Shown here piece after piece: positions 18,031-27,095 of a stretch of 64,000 nucleotides of DNA; positions within the stretch are counted from its first letter, which is position 1; the number at the start of each line of letters is the position of its first letter. The notes below the pieces were generated by a model. It saw only the letters and a list, made by a program, of their open reading frames with translations, ran no database searches and was not told the DNA's origin. This DNA comes from Stenotrophomonas maltophilia. Lineage in GTDB: Bacteria > Pseudomonadota > Gammaproteobacteria > Xanthomonadales > Xanthomonadaceae. Location of the stretch: contig DJBL01000073.1 of NCBI GenBank assembly GCA_002435595.1, forward strand, positions 41,827 to 105,826, in the 5' to 3' direction. Position numbers and translations under genes: made by a program.

Positions 18031-19752
18031 TCAGGGCTTGTTGAGGAAATTGTTGGCCAGCAGGTCGCGTACGTCGCCCACCCGCCCGCTCAGCAGGGCC
18101 TTGGCCGCATACAGCGCGGTGCCGGCCACCTGCTTGGCTTCCACCTGCGGCGGCATCACCAGCTCGGTCGGGCTGGTGTGCACGTCCAGCAGCGCCGGGC
18201 CCGGATGGGCCAGGAAATCCTTCACGGCCTGTTCCAGGTCCTCCGAGCGGGTCACGGTGCGCCCGTAGAAGCCGATCACCTCGGCCAGGCGGCCGAAATC
18301 CGGGTTCTTCAGGTCGGTGTAGTTGTCCAGCAGGCCCTCCACCTTCTGCTCCAGCTCGACGAAATTGAGCGAGCTGTTGTTGTAGACCACCACCTTGATC
18401 GGCAGGCTTTCCTGCACTGCGGTGAGCAGGTCGCCCAGCAGCATCGCAATGCCGCCATCGCCGGACAGCGAAATCACCTGCCGGCCCGGGTACGCCTTCT
18501 GCAGGCCCAGTGCCTGCGGCATGGCATTGGCCATCGTGCCGTGCAGCAGGCTGGTCAGGGTGCGGCGGCGGCCGTTGGTGCGGATGTGGCGCAGGATCCA
18601 CACCATCGGCGAGCCACCGTCGGCGGTAAACAGCGCATCCTCGCTGGCATGGCGGTTGATCAACGCGGTGAGGTGCTGCGGATGGATCAGCTCGCCCTCG
18701 CCGGGCTGCTCTTCCTTTTCGCGCGTGGCCAGCGCCTTGTCGCGGTGCTCGATGCACTCCTCCAGGAAGCTGCGGTCCTGTCGCGGCGGCAGCATCGGCA
18801 GCAGGGCCTCCAGCGTCGGGCCGATGTCGCCCACCACGCCCAGCGTCACCGGATGGCGCCGACCGAGGTGGCTGCCATCGCGATCCACCTGGATCAGCGT
18901 GGCCTTGTCCGGGTAGTACTGGCCCCAGGCGAAATCGGCGCCGAGCAGCAGCAGCGTGTCGCAGGCCATCAGCGTGTGGTAGCCCGATTCGATCCCGAAG
19001 ATGCCGGTCATGCCCATGTTGTAGGGGTTGTCATGCTCGACGAAATCCTTGGCCCGCGAGGTATGCGCGATCGGCGCCTGCAGGCGCTCGCCCAGCGCCA
19101 CCAGCGCGTCGTGCGCGTGCTCGCAGCCGGCGCCGGCGTAGATGCCCACGCGCTTGCCCTCGCCCAGCAGCGCGGCAATGCGCTGCAGTTCCTCATCGCC
19201 GGGGCGCAGCACCGGCTGGGTGTAATGCACCGAGAACGGCACATCGTGCTTGACCATCGCTTCGCTGATGTCGGCCGGCAGGATCACCACGGCCACGCCG
19301 CGCCGGCTGATCGCCGCCTGGCAGGCCAGCGCCACCACGCGACGCGCCTGTTCGGGGCTGTACACCTGCTCGCAGAACACGCTGCAGCTGGCATACACCG
19401 CCTTGAAATCGACCTCCTGCGGAAACTCCATGCCCAGCTCGGCGGTGACCACCTGGCTGGCGATCAGCACCATGGGCGCGCGGTTGCGGTTGGTTTCGAA
19501 CACGCCGTTGATGAAATGCAGGCCACCGGGTCCACACGAACCGGCGCAGGCGGTGAGCTGGCCGCTGATCAGCGATTCGGCGCCGGCGGCGAACGCGGCC
19601 ACTTCCTCATGGCGCATGTGCACCCACTCGATATCGCTGTGGTGGATGGCATCGGTGACGTAGTTGAGGGTGTCGCCGACGATGCCGTAACAATGACGGA
19701 CACCGGCAGCCTGGAGGGTTTCAACCACGATCTCGGCAACGCGCTTGCTCAT
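18031..19752 (-). CDS. poxB: Pyruvate dehydrogenase (quinone) / pyruvate oxidase, ThDP-dependent
   Basis: A 573-residue ThDP/FAD enzyme predicted to decarboxylate pyruvate oxidatively to acetate and CO2, passing electrons to ubiquinone at the membrane. In order: the N-terminal pyrimidine-binding domain with the catalytic Glu in 'WVHMRHEEVAAFAAGAES'; a central FAD-binding domain ('KRVGIYAGAGCEHAHDALV'); and the ThDP-pyrophosphate domain with 'VISLSGDGGIAMLLGDLL' followed by 'YNNSSLNF'. Its length equals E. coli PoxB (572). Acetolactate synthase is a related alternative, but the C-terminal end and the single-gene context favour PoxB. Confidence 0.9.
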   Translation of the reverse strand: MSKRVAEIVVETLQAAGVRHCYGIVGDTLNYVTDAIHHSDIEWVHMRHEEVAAFAAGAESLISGQLTACAGSCGPGGLHFINGVFETNRNRAPMVLIASQVVTAELGMEFPQEVDFKAVYASCSVFCEQVYSPEQARRVVALACQAAISRRGVAVVILPADISEAMVKHDVPFSVHYTQPVLRPGDEELQRIAALLGEGKRVGIYAGAGCEHAHDALVALGERLQAPIAHTSRAKDFVEHDNPYNMGMTGIFGIESGYHTLMACDTLLLLGADFAWGQYYPDKATLIQVDRDGSHLGRRHPVTLGVVGDIGPTLEALLPMLPPRQDRSFLEECIEHRDKALATREKEEQPGEGELIHPQHLTALINRHASEDALFTADGGSPMVWILRHIRTNGRRRTLTSLLHGTMANAMPQALGLQKAYPGRQVISLSGDGGIAMLLGDLLTAVQESLPIKVVVYNNSSLNFVELEQKVEGLLDNYTDLKNPDFGRLAEVIGFYGRTVTRSEDLEQAVKDFLAHPGPALLDVHTSPTELVMPPQVEAKQVAGTALYAAKALLSGRVGDVRDLLANNFLNKP

Positions 19753-19867
19753 GGGGAACAGCCTTGGACGGGGGACCCCAGCCTAGCCAGACGCAGGTGA
19801 TCTCCCTGTAGGCACGTAGCGTCAAATGCCTATACATTGGCCGGCCCGTTCACTGGCCTTCAGGCCC

Positions 19868-20158
19868 ATGCAGATCATTCTGCGCTGTGCCACCGCGCAG
19901 CAGTTCCTGTCCTTCCATGAGCAGCAGTGGCTGCATGGCATCGACCCGGCGGCGCATCCGTGGCTGGCGCAACTGCTGCGTATGCCGCGCGGTGGAATCG
20001 CGCCCAGCGAGCTGCCAACGGCAATGGACGAACTGCTGGCCTGCCTGGCCCTGCAGGATCCCACCGATCCGATCATCCGCCGCAGCGGCCTGCGGCTCCT
20101 GCTGTTGCTGGCCACCGGCCAGCGCCACGGCTTGCACATCCAGTGCGAGGGCGACTGA
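19868..20158 (+). CDS. Small hypothetical protein
   Basis: 96 residues starting MQIILRCATAQQFLSFHEQQ, with no signal peptide, cysteine motif or membrane helix. It is rich in Leu and Trp and probably a small helical cytosolic protein ('RRSGLRLLLLLATGQRHGL'). An upstream in-frame start at 19826 would add 14 residues; ATG 19868 is preferred because the protein-like segment begins there. A -10-like TATACAT lies at 19831. I do not recognise the family. Its 3' end converges on the next gene with 7 bases between stops. Confidence 0.6.
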   Translation: MQIILRCATAQQFLSFHEQQWLHGIDPAAHPWLAQLLRMPRGGIAPSELPTAMDELLACLALQDPTDPIIRRSGLRLLLLLATGQRHGLHIQCEGD

Positions 20159-20165
20159 GCAACGC

Positions 20166-21032
20166 TCAGGGGTTGGCGTTGACCCAGCCGAGAATGTCGC
20201 CCCGGGTCGGGTTGGCGTAGCGCACCTTCACCCAGCCGTCCTGCTCATCCAGCAGTTCCACCCGGTCCTCGCGCACCAGATAACGGCGGGTGGCGGTGTC
20301 GCCGGGCCGCGCATACAACGGCAGCCGTGCCGGCACCACCTGGCCGCTGAAGGCCAGCAGCGGCCGGTCATTGCGCGGGGTCACCAGCCCGTCGGAGATG
20401 GCCGTTTCGACCACCTTGCCGGTCGGGTCATAGGTGCTCCAGACCGCCATCGGGCCACTCTCGGCGGTCTGCTTGACGAAGATGGTCGCCTCCAGCGCGT
20501 CGCCCAGCATCAGGGTGCGCTCGGCGCGGTACAGATACAGCCGCCCGTCGTGGTAGCGGTACAGGTCCACGTACCACATCGGGCCACTGCGGCAGCTGCT
20601 GCTCACGGTGCGGTTGGCGGTGTCCACGTCCAGGCCCATCAGGCCGCCGCATTGCGCGTTGCTGCCGGCAGGCAGCGGCAAGGGCGCGAACCGCCCTTGC
20701 TGCGGATCGAAGCGGTAGACCGCAACGGCTTCGTTGACCTGTCCCACCGCCGCACGCGCCACCAGTTCCGGACGGCCGTCGAAATCCACGTCCAACTGGC
20801 TCAACCGCCCGCCGCCATCGGCATCGGCCACGCCGTCCAGGCGCTGTTGGCGGCCCGACGGCAGCAACAGCGCCAGGGTGCCCTGTGCCTCCACCCGCGC
20901 AGTGGCCACCTGCCCCGCCCCAAGGTCGATGCGCAACACCTGGTCATCCGATGCCACCGCGACCGCGGACACGCCCACCCCCAGCAGCGCGGCGCACAGC
21001 ACCGCGTGACACCCGCCCTTGATCCTGTTCAT
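20166..21032 (-). CDS. Exported protein with XAC2610-like region and C-terminal SH3-type domain
   Basis: 288 residues. A signal peptide (AVLCAALLGVGVSAVAVA) is followed by beta-rich sequence. 'LSQLDVDFDGRPELVARAAV' and 'AVYRFDPQQGRFAPLPLPAG' resemble the repeat-like FDG..PDL and Y.Y...GRF pattern of XAC2610-type proteins, known in Xanthomonas as periplasmic inhibitors of a lysozyme-like type IV secretion effector. The last 50 residues ('VELLDEQDGWVKVRYANPT' then GWVNANP) look like a bacterial SH3 domain that could bind peptidoglycan. ATG 21032 is preferred over an upstream start because the signal peptide begins there. No effector gene is adjacent, so an immunity role is not supported here. 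The resemblance is from memory and only moderate. Confidence 0.6.
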   Translation of the reverse strand: MNRIKGGCHAVLCAALLGVGVSAVAVASDDQVLRIDLGAGQVATARVEAQGTLALLLPSGRQQRLDGVADADGGGRLSQLDVDFDGRPELVARAAVGQVNEAVAVYRFDPQQGRFAPLPLPAGSNAQCGGLMGLDVDTANRTVSSSCRSGPMWYVDLYRYHDGRLYLYRAERTLMLGDALEATIFVKQTAESGPMAVWSTYDPTGKVVETAISDGLVTPRNDRPLLAFSGQVVPARLPLYARPGDTATRRYLVREDRVELLDEQDGWVKVRYANPTRGDILGWVNANP

Positions 21033-21067
21033 CGCTGCATCCTGCCGCGCCATCCGGGCGCCCTGGA

Positions 21068-21556
21068 TCAGAACGATACTTCAACCGCCTGCTGTGCCCA
21101 CAGCACCGACTGGTGGCCGGTGGCCTGCTTCCACGCCAGGCGGATCGCCTCGATGTCCGCACGGCGCTGCGGGGTGTTCTCGTGCAGCACCACCAGCACC
21201 TTGGTGCGCAGGCGGTTGGGCTCGGCCGCGCCGCGGAACAGCCACTGGCCGTAGGCATCGAACACGGTCAGGCCGTCCGGGAAGCGCGGGGTGACCTGCT
21301 TGTCCAGGAACGCGCGCCACTGCGCCTCGGTGATGGCATCGGTCTGCTTACGCTCGGACGCACCGCTCTCCTCGCCCACGCCGAAGTACAACTCGCTGCG
21401 CACCCAGCCAGCAGCGGCATCGGGGCGGGCGGCATCGCCCTGCAGGGTTGCGGTGGCCGTGGCGGGGGTCGGCGGCACCGGCTTGGCGGCAGGCGCGGCG
21501 GTGGCGCAGCCGCTGGCGGCCAGCACCAGGGCAAACAGAAGGGCATGGGACTTCAT
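21068..21556 (-). CDS. DUF3574 lipoprotein
   Basis: 162 residues. The N-terminus MKSHALLFALVLAASGC is a lipoprotein signal with lipobox A-S-G-C17, so the protein is predicted to be membrane-anchored. A Pro/Ala linker follows, then a single compact domain: 'WVRSELYFGVGEESGASE', 'WRAFLDKQVTPRFPDGLTVF' and 'GQWLFRG', which is the DUF3574 pattern. Function unknown. ATG 21556 is chosen over ATG 21562 because GGAG stands 8 bases before it and only 2 before the other. It lies 35 bp upstream of the SH3-type protein on the same strand, so the two may form an operon. Confidence 0.8.
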   Translation of the reverse strand: MKSHALLFALVLAASGCATAAPAAKPVPPTPATATATLQGDAARPDAAAGWVRSELYFGVGEESGASERKQTDAITEAQWRAFLDKQVTPRFPDGLTVFDAYGQWLFRGAAEPNRLRTKVLVVLHENTPQRRADIEAIRLAWKQATGHQSVLWAQQAVEVSF

Positions 21557-21722
21557 CGACATCACTCCAGGAAAGCAGACGTGCAGAGGGGAACTAAGGG
21601 TGCGGGACATCCGGTTCCCTGGCAGATCACCAGCGGTTATCAGCTGATGCCGGCTCGCGATGGGACTTGCATCACATGAGCCATCACGCCAAGATAATAT
21701 ATCGCTTCATCCGGATGGATTG

Positions 21723-21746
21723 GTAGTGCCGACCACGGGTCGGCAC
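21723..21746 (+). repeat. SMAG-type REP element, GCCGACC family
   Basis: GTAG head followed by TGCCGACC-A-CGGGTCGGCA arms, 24 bases. It sits in the divergent region before the second TonB receptor, downstream of an AT-rich stretch (21692-21705) that may hold the receptor promoter. Confidence 0.7.
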
Positions 21747-21794
21747 GCCAGCACCTCCCCTCCCCCTCCCCCTCGTCGTCCCGCTGGAGTCCGC

Positions 21795-24245
21795 ATGTCC
21801 CGTCCGTCCGCGTCGCGCCTTGGCCTTGCCATCGCGCTCGTCCTCTCCTCCCCCCTGCTCGTTCAGGATGCAACTGCGCAGGACGCGCCCGGCTCGGCCA
21901 CCACGCTGGACACCGTGATCGTCACCGGCACCCGCGCGGTGGACCGCACCGTGCTCGAATCGACCTCACCGGTGGACGTGCTCACCGCCGAGGACATCCG
22001 CAAGGCCGGCGTGGTCAATGGCGAGCTGGGCAGCGCGCTGCAGGCGCTGCTGCCCTCGTTCAACTTCCCGCGCCAGTCCAACTCCGGCGGTGCCGACCAC
22101 ATCCGTGCGGCGCAGCTGCGCGGCCTGTCGCCGGACCAGGTGCTGGTGCTGGTCAACGGCAAGCGCCGCCACAGCAGCGCGCTGGTCAACACCGACAGCA
22201 AGATCGGCAAGGGCACCACGCCGGTGGACTTCAACGCCATCCCGGTGAGCGCGATCAAGCGCATCGAGGTGCTGCGCGATGGCGCCGGCGCGCTGTATGG
22301 CTCCGACGCGGTGGCCGGGGTGATCAACGTGATCCTTGACGATGCTCCGGAAGGCGGCGCGTTCGAGGCCAGCTTCGGTGCCAACCACACCGACCTCAAG
22401 CCGATCGACCGCACCATCACCGATGGCCAGACCAGCTACGCCAGCGCCAAGGTCGGCACCGCCCTGGGCCAAGATGGTGGTTTCCTGCGCGTGGGCCTGG
22501 AGCTGAAGAACCACGAAGGCACCAACCGCGCCGGCTTCGACCAGATCCCGCCGTGGGACCAGAGCGATACCAACCTTGCCCTGCAGGGCAAGCGCAATTA
22601 CGTGCTGGGCGATGGCAAAACCAAGGATCTGAACGCGTGGATCAACAGCGAACTGCCGTTCGGTGAGACCTCCAAGTTCTACTTCTTCAGCACCTTCAAC
22701 CAGCGCGACAGCGAAGGCGCCAACTACTTCCGCTATCCCGACAGCGACGCCAACTGGGCCCAGGTCTACCCCAACGGCTACCGCCCGATCTCCGAGGGCG
22801 AGAACCGCGACGTGCAGGCCGTGGCCGGCGCCAAGGGCCAGTGGGGCGAGTGGAACTACGATGCCAGCCTGGACTACGGCAGCAACGAGTTCACTTACCG
22901 CCTGCGCAACTCGCTCAACGCCTCGCTCGGCCCGACCAGCCCGACCCGCTTCAAGACTGGCGACTACAGCAACGAGCTGACGGTGGCCAACCTCGACCTG
23001 GGCCGGGTGTTCAGCCAGGGCGAGAACACCACCCACAGCCTGGGCCTGGGCCTGGAAGCACGGCGTGACCATTACCAGACCCGCCCGGGTGACCCGAGCA
23101 GCTATGCCGCCGGCCCGTTCACCGATCGCCCGACCGGCTCGCAGGCCGGCGGCGGCCTGACCCCGCAGGACGCCACCTCGCTGTCGCGCGATGTGGCCAG
23201 TGCCTACGCCAGCCTGTCCAGCCAGTTCGGCGAACACTTCTCCAGCGACCTGGCCGCGCGCTACGAGCACAGCGATGATTACGGTGGCGAACTCACCGGC
23301 AAGCTCGGCCTGCGCTACGAGTTCACCCCGGCCTTCGCGCTGCGCGGGGCAATCTCCAACAACTTCCGTGCCCCGTCGTTGGCACAGATCGGCTACGAAT
23401 CCACCTCCACCGGCTACAACGCCGCCGGCCAGCTGGTGCAGGGCCGGGTGCTGTCGGTCAACAACCCGATCGCGCGCGGCCTGGGTGCTACCGACCTGAA
23501 GCCGGAGAAGTCGCTCAATACCAGCCTGGGCTTCACCAGCCGCATCGGCGACCACTTCGATGTGTCGCTGGACTTCTTCCAGATCGACATCGACGACCGC
23601 ATCGCGCTGTCGGAGAGCATCACCGGCGATGCACTCACCGACCATGTGCAGCAGCAGTTCGGCGTGGCTGGCCTGCAGAGCGCCAGTTTCTTCGTCAACG
23701 CCGCCGATACCCGCACCCGCGGTGCCGAGCTGGTCAGCAACTGGCGGCAGTCGCTGGGCAATGGCGAACTGGTCCTGACCGGCACCTATGCCTACACCAA
23801 GACCACGCTGAAGAACGTGCTGGCCACCCCGGCCAGCCTGCTGACCCTGGATCCGGACTACGTGCTGTTCGGCGTGGAGGAAACCAACACCCTCACCGAC
23901 GCCACCCCGCGCACCCGTGCGGCGCTGGCCGCCAGCTGGGCCAACGACCGCTGGTCGCTGAGCAGTCGCCTCAGCCGCTACGGCAGCGTGACCCGCGTGT
24001 TCAACTTCGGCGACGGCTACATCCCCCGCCAGACCTATGGCGCGGAGTGGCAGCTGGATGCGGAAGTGGAGTTCAAGATCACCCCGCAGTGGAGCGTGGC
24101 CATTGGCGGGCAGAACCTGACCGACAACTATTCGGACCTGTCCAACGATGACATCTACTACTACGGCAACCTGCCGTACGACGTGCTGTCGCCGATCGGC
24201 AGCAATGGTGCGTACTACTACGGGCGGGTGCGGTACACGTTCTGA
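21795..24245 (+). CDS. TonB-dependent outer-membrane receptor
   Basis: 816 residues. A signal peptide (ALVLSSPLLVQDATAQ) is followed by a TonB-box-like 'LDTVIVTGTRA'. The plug contains 'LRGLSPDQVLVLVNGKRRHS' and 'IPVSAIKRIEVLRDGAGALY', with 'GSDAVAGVINVI' closing it. The barrel ends with 'NGAYYYGRVRYTF', with a terminal Phe. It has no STN domain, so it is a plain transporter without its own sigma signalling. Similar receptors in Xanthomonads take up iron chelates, vitamins or plant-derived sugars; the ligand is unknown here. ATG 21795 has GGAG before it and begins at the signal peptide, although the frame is open 45 codons further up. Confidence 0.93.
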   Translation: MSRPSASRLGLAIALVLSSPLLVQDATAQDAPGSATTLDTVIVTGTRAVDRTVLESTSPVDVLTAEDIRKAGVVNGELGSALQALLPSFNFPRQSNSGGADHIRAAQLRGLSPDQVLVLVNGKRRHSSALVNTDSKIGKGTTPVDFNAIPVSAIKRIEVLRDGAGALYGSDAVAGVINVILDDAPEGGAFEASFGANHTDLKPIDRTITDGQTSYASAKVGTALGQDGGFLRVGLELKNHEGTNRAGFDQIPPWDQSDTNLALQGKRNYVLGDGKTKDLNAWINSELPFGETSKFYFFSTFNQRDSEGANYFRYPDSDANWAQVYPNGYRPISEGENRDVQAVAGAKGQWGEWNYDASLDYGSNEFTYRLRNSLNASLGPTSPTRFKTGDYSNELTVANLDLGRVFSQGENTTHSLGLGLEARRDHYQTRPGDPSSYAAGPFTDRPTGSQAGGGLTPQDATSLSRDVASAYASLSSQFGEHFSSDLAARYEHSDDYGGELTGKLGLRYEFTPAFALRGAISNNFRAPSLAQIGYESTSTGYNAAGQLVQGRVLSVNNPIARGLGATDLKPEKSLNTSLGFTSRIGDHFDVSLDFFQIDIDDRIALSESITGDALTDHVQQQFGVAGLQSASFFVNAADTRTRGAELVSNWRQSLGNGELVLTGTYAYTKTTLKNVLATPASLLTLDPDYVLFGVEETNTLTDATPRTRAALAASWANDRWSLSSRLSRYGSVTRVFNFGDGYIPRQTYGAEWQLDAEVEFKITPQWSVAIGGQNLTDNYSDLSNDDIYYYGNLPYDVLSPIGSNGAYYYGRVRYTF

Positions 24246-24253
24246 TCGAGGGT

Positions 24254-24380
24254 GCAGCCGACCAACGGTCGGCTCTACCGGTGTGCCTGCAGCCGACCAA
24301 CGGTCGGCTCTACCGGTGTGCCTGCAGCCGACCAACGGTCGGCTCTACCGGGGGCCTGCAGCCGACCGTTGGTCGGCTGC
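24254..24380. repeat. Cluster of GCCGACC-type SMAG/REP elements
   Basis: Three inverted GTAG-headed copies lie at 24254-24278, 24289-24313 and 24324-24348, each exactly 35 bp apart. A fourth unit at 24358-24380 is a perfect palindrome (GCAGCCGACC / GGTCGGCTGC) without the GTAG head. The cluster lies just after the receptor stop. The remaining 100 bp to otsB hold nothing recognisable. Confidence 0.88.
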
Positions 24381-24479
24381 GCCTTCCCGGATCCGGGCCT
24401 GCCGCGCCCACGTCCGCCAATGAACGGCGGCCGCGCTGCGGCCCGCGTCCCATGACCTGACAATCACACCGTCACTGGC

Positions 24480-25250
24480 ATGTTGGCGCACATGGCCAAC
24501 GACCTCCCCACACGTCCGCCGCCGCCGTTGCTGGACGATGCCTGTGCGTTGTTCCTCGACGTGGACGGCACCCTCATCGAATTCGACCGTGACCCCGAGG
24601 CGGTCACCCTGCTGCCTGAAGTGCGCGAGGCGATCGGTCGCATCAGCGACCGCCTGGAAGGCGCCGTTGCCTTGATCAGCGGTCGCCCGCTGGGCCAGCT
24701 GGACGAACTGTTCGCGCCGCTGCACCTGCCTGCCGCCGGCCTGCATGGCCACGAACTGCGCCGTGCCGACGGCCAGCTCGACAGCCCGGTCAACACCGCC
24801 GATACCAGTGAATGGCTGCACGCCGTGCACCAGCAGGCCATGCGCTTTGCACACGGCAACCCCGGCGTGCTGGTCGAAGACAAGGGCCGCAGCCTGGCCC
24901 TGCACTGGCGCGGCGCACCGCATGCGGCCAACGACGTGCGCGCGTTCGCCGAGCGCCACATCCGCGGCCATGCCGGCTACCGCCTGCAACCGGGCGACCA
25001 TGTGGTGGAGTTCGTGCCTGAGGGCAGCGACAAGGGCCGGGCCCTGCAGCAACTGATGCAGCACCCGCCGTTCCGCGGGCGCCTGCCGGTGTTCCTGGGC
25101 GATGACCTCACCGACGAATTCGGCTTCGAAGCGGCCAATGCCCGGCACGGCTGGAGCGTACTGGTCGGCGCGCGCAGCCCCAGCGCAGCGGTCTTCGCGC
25201 TGCCGCAGATCCGCAGCGTGCACGCCTGGCTGCAGGAAAACGCGTACTGA
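24480..25250 (+). CDS. otsB: Trehalose-6-phosphate phosphatase OtsB
   Basis: A 256-residue HAD-family phosphatase predicted to convert trehalose-6-phosphate to trehalose in the cytosol. HAD motif I is 'ALFLDVDGTLIEFDRD' with the nucleophile and acid Asp, motif II is in 'GAVALISGRPLGQLDEL', and motif IV is 'LPVFLGDDLTDEFGFEAAN'. The substrate segment 'GLHGHELRRADGQ' and 'DHVVEFVPEGSDKGRAL' are OtsB-type. An alternative ATG lies 12 bases downstream. It is first in an otsB-GH15-otsA operon, all on the plus strand. Confidence 0.93.
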   Translation: MLAHMANDLPTRPPPPLLDDACALFLDVDGTLIEFDRDPEAVTLLPEVREAIGRISDRLEGAVALISGRPLGQLDELFAPLHLPAAGLHGHELRRADGQLDSPVNTADTSEWLHAVHQQAMRFAHGNPGVLVEDKGRSLALHWRGAPHAANDVRAFAERHIRGHAGYRLQPGDHVVEFVPEGSDKGRALQQLMQHPPFRGRLPVFLGDDLTDEFGFEAANARHGWSVLVGARSPSAAVFALPQIRSVHAWLQENAY

Positions 25251-25313
25251 ACCCCACCGCCACCGCGCCGCCGCTGCTGCGACGGCGTGGCCTGAATGAG
25301 ATGTAGTGCCCCC

Positions 25314-27095
25314 ATGAAAGAACCTGATCTGAATCTTGGCGTGGTCGGCAACGGCAGCTTCGGCGCGTTGATCGACACGCAGGCGCGCGTGGTCTGGAGC
25401 TGCCTGCCCACCTTCGATGGTGACCCGACCTTCTGCGCGCTGCTGGGCCCCAACCAGAACGAGGGCGGCGACTTTGCCATCGAACTGGAAGACCTGGTGC
25501 GCAGCGAACAGAGCTACCTCACCAACACCGCGATCCTGCGCACGGTGCTTCACGACAAGCATGGCGGTGCGCTGGAGATCATCGATTTCGCGCCCCGCTG
25601 GCGCCAGAACGAGCGCTTCTATCGCCCGGTCAGCCTGATCCGCCAGGTGCGGCCGCTGGCCGGCAATCCGCGCATCATCGTGCGCGCCCGCCCGCTGGCC
25701 GACTGGGGTGCACGCGTGCCCGCCTCCACCTGGGGCAGCAACCACATCCGCTGGGAACTGCCCGACCACGTGCTGCGGCTGACCACCGACGTGCCACTGC
25801 GTTTCGTGCGCGACGGCCTTCCCTTCGTGCTCGGCCACCCGGTGCACCTGGTGCTGGGCGTGGACGAATCGCTGAACCGCTCGCTCAGTGGTTACGTGCA
25901 GGAGTCCTTCCAGCGCACCCGCGACTACTGGCGTGAGTGGGTGCGCTACCTGTCCATTCCGCTGGAGTGGCAGGATGCGGTGATCCGCAGTGCGATCACC
26001 CTCAAGCTGTGCCAGTACGAGGACAGCGGCGCGATCATCGCCGCGATGACCACCTCGATCCCGGAGGCCCCCGGCAGCATCCGCAACTGGGACTACCGTT
26101 ACTGCTGGCTGCGTGACGCCGCCTTCGTGGTGCGCACGCTCAACCGGCTCGGCGCCACCCGCACGATGGAGCAGTTCCTGGGCTACATCTTCAACCTGGC
26201 CACCGCCGACGGCAGCCTGCAGCCGCTGTATGGCATCGGCTTTGAGGACAAGCTGGACGAGACCGAAGTAGCCTCGCTGGACGGCTACCGCGGCATGGGC
26301 CCGGTGCGACGCGGCAACCTGGCCTGGGTCCAGCGCCAGCATGATGTGTACGGCAGCGTGGTGCTGGCGTCCACCCAGCTGTTCTTCGACCAGCGCCTGC
26401 AGGACCCCGGCGATGCGCATACCTTCGCCCGGCTGGAGCCGCTGGGCGAGCAGGCCTTTGCCCTGCACGATGTGCCCGATGCCGGCCTGTGGGAATTCCG
26501 CGGCCGTACCGAAGTGCATACCTATACCAGCGCCATGTGCTGGGCCGCGTGCGACCGCCTGTGCAAGATCGCCATCCGGCTCAAGCTGGATGATCGCGCG
26601 GACTACTGGCGCGACCGCGCCAACACCATCCACGCGCGGATCCTGCGCGAGGCGTGGAGCGACGAGCTGGGCCACTTCACCGACACCTTCGGCGGCCACC
26701 GCCTGGATGCCTCGTTGCTGCTGTTGGCCGACATCGGCTTCATCGAGGCCCACGACGCACGCTTCGTGGCCACCGTGGAGGCGATCGGCCGCGACCTCAA
26801 GCACGGCAATGCGCTGTATCGCTACGTCGCCCCCGACGACTTCGGCGAGCCGGAAACCAGCTTTACCATCTGCACCTTCTGGTACATCGATGCCCTGGCC
26901 GCCATCGGTCGCCTGGACGAGGCGCGCGAGATGTTCGAGATGCTGCTGGAACGGCGCAACCACCTGGGCCTGCTCTCCGAGGACCTGGCCTTCGACAGCG
27001 GTGAAGCCTGGGGCAACTTCCCGCAGACCTACTCGCACGTGGGCCTGATCACCGCGGCGATGCGCCTGTCGCGCAGCTGGCAGGAGGCGTCATGA
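25314..27095 (+). CDS. GH15-family glucoamylase/trehalase-like hydrolase
   Basis: 593 residues, cytosolic, with no signal peptide. The N-terminal beta-sandwich of about 200 residues starts 'EPDLNLGVVGNGSFGALID' with 'WSCLPTFDGDPTF'. The (alpha/alpha)6 barrel has 'IRNWDYRYCWLRDAAFVVR', 'TYTSAMCWAACDRLCKIA' and the C-terminal 'SEDLAFDSGEAWGNFPQTYS', the conserved GNFPQ region of GH15 trehalases and glucoamylases. Its place between otsB and otsA favours trehalose hydrolysis, which would balance synthesis by the flanking genes. Glucoamylase activity on other alpha-glucans is not excluded. The start is ATG 25314, 63 bp after otsB. The stop overlaps otsA by 4 bases (ATGA). Confidence 0.88.
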   Translation: MKEPDLNLGVVGNGSFGALIDTQARVVWSCLPTFDGDPTFCALLGPNQNEGGDFAIELEDLVRSEQSYLTNTAILRTVLHDKHGGALEIIDFAPRWRQNERFYRPVSLIRQVRPLAGNPRIIVRARPLADWGARVPASTWGSNHIRWELPDHVLRLTTDVPLRFVRDGLPFVLGHPVHLVLGVDESLNRSLSGYVQESFQRTRDYWREWVRYLSIPLEWQDAVIRSAITLKLCQYEDSGAIIAAMTTSIPEAPGSIRNWDYRYCWLRDAAFVVRTLNRLGATRTMEQFLGYIFNLATADGSLQPLYGIGFEDKLDETEVASLDGYRGMGPVRRGNLAWVQRQHDVYGSVVLASTQLFFDQRLQDPGDAHTFARLEPLGEQAFALHDVPDAGLWEFRGRTEVHTYTSAMCWAACDRLCKIAIRLKLDDRADYWRDRANTIHARILREAWSDELGHFTDTFGGHRLDASLLLLADIGFIEAHDARFVATVEAIGRDLKHGNALYRYVAPDDFGEPETSFTICTFWYIDALAAIGRLDEAREMFEMLLERRNHLGLLSEDLAFDSGEAWGNFPQTYSHVGLITAAMRLSRSWQEAS

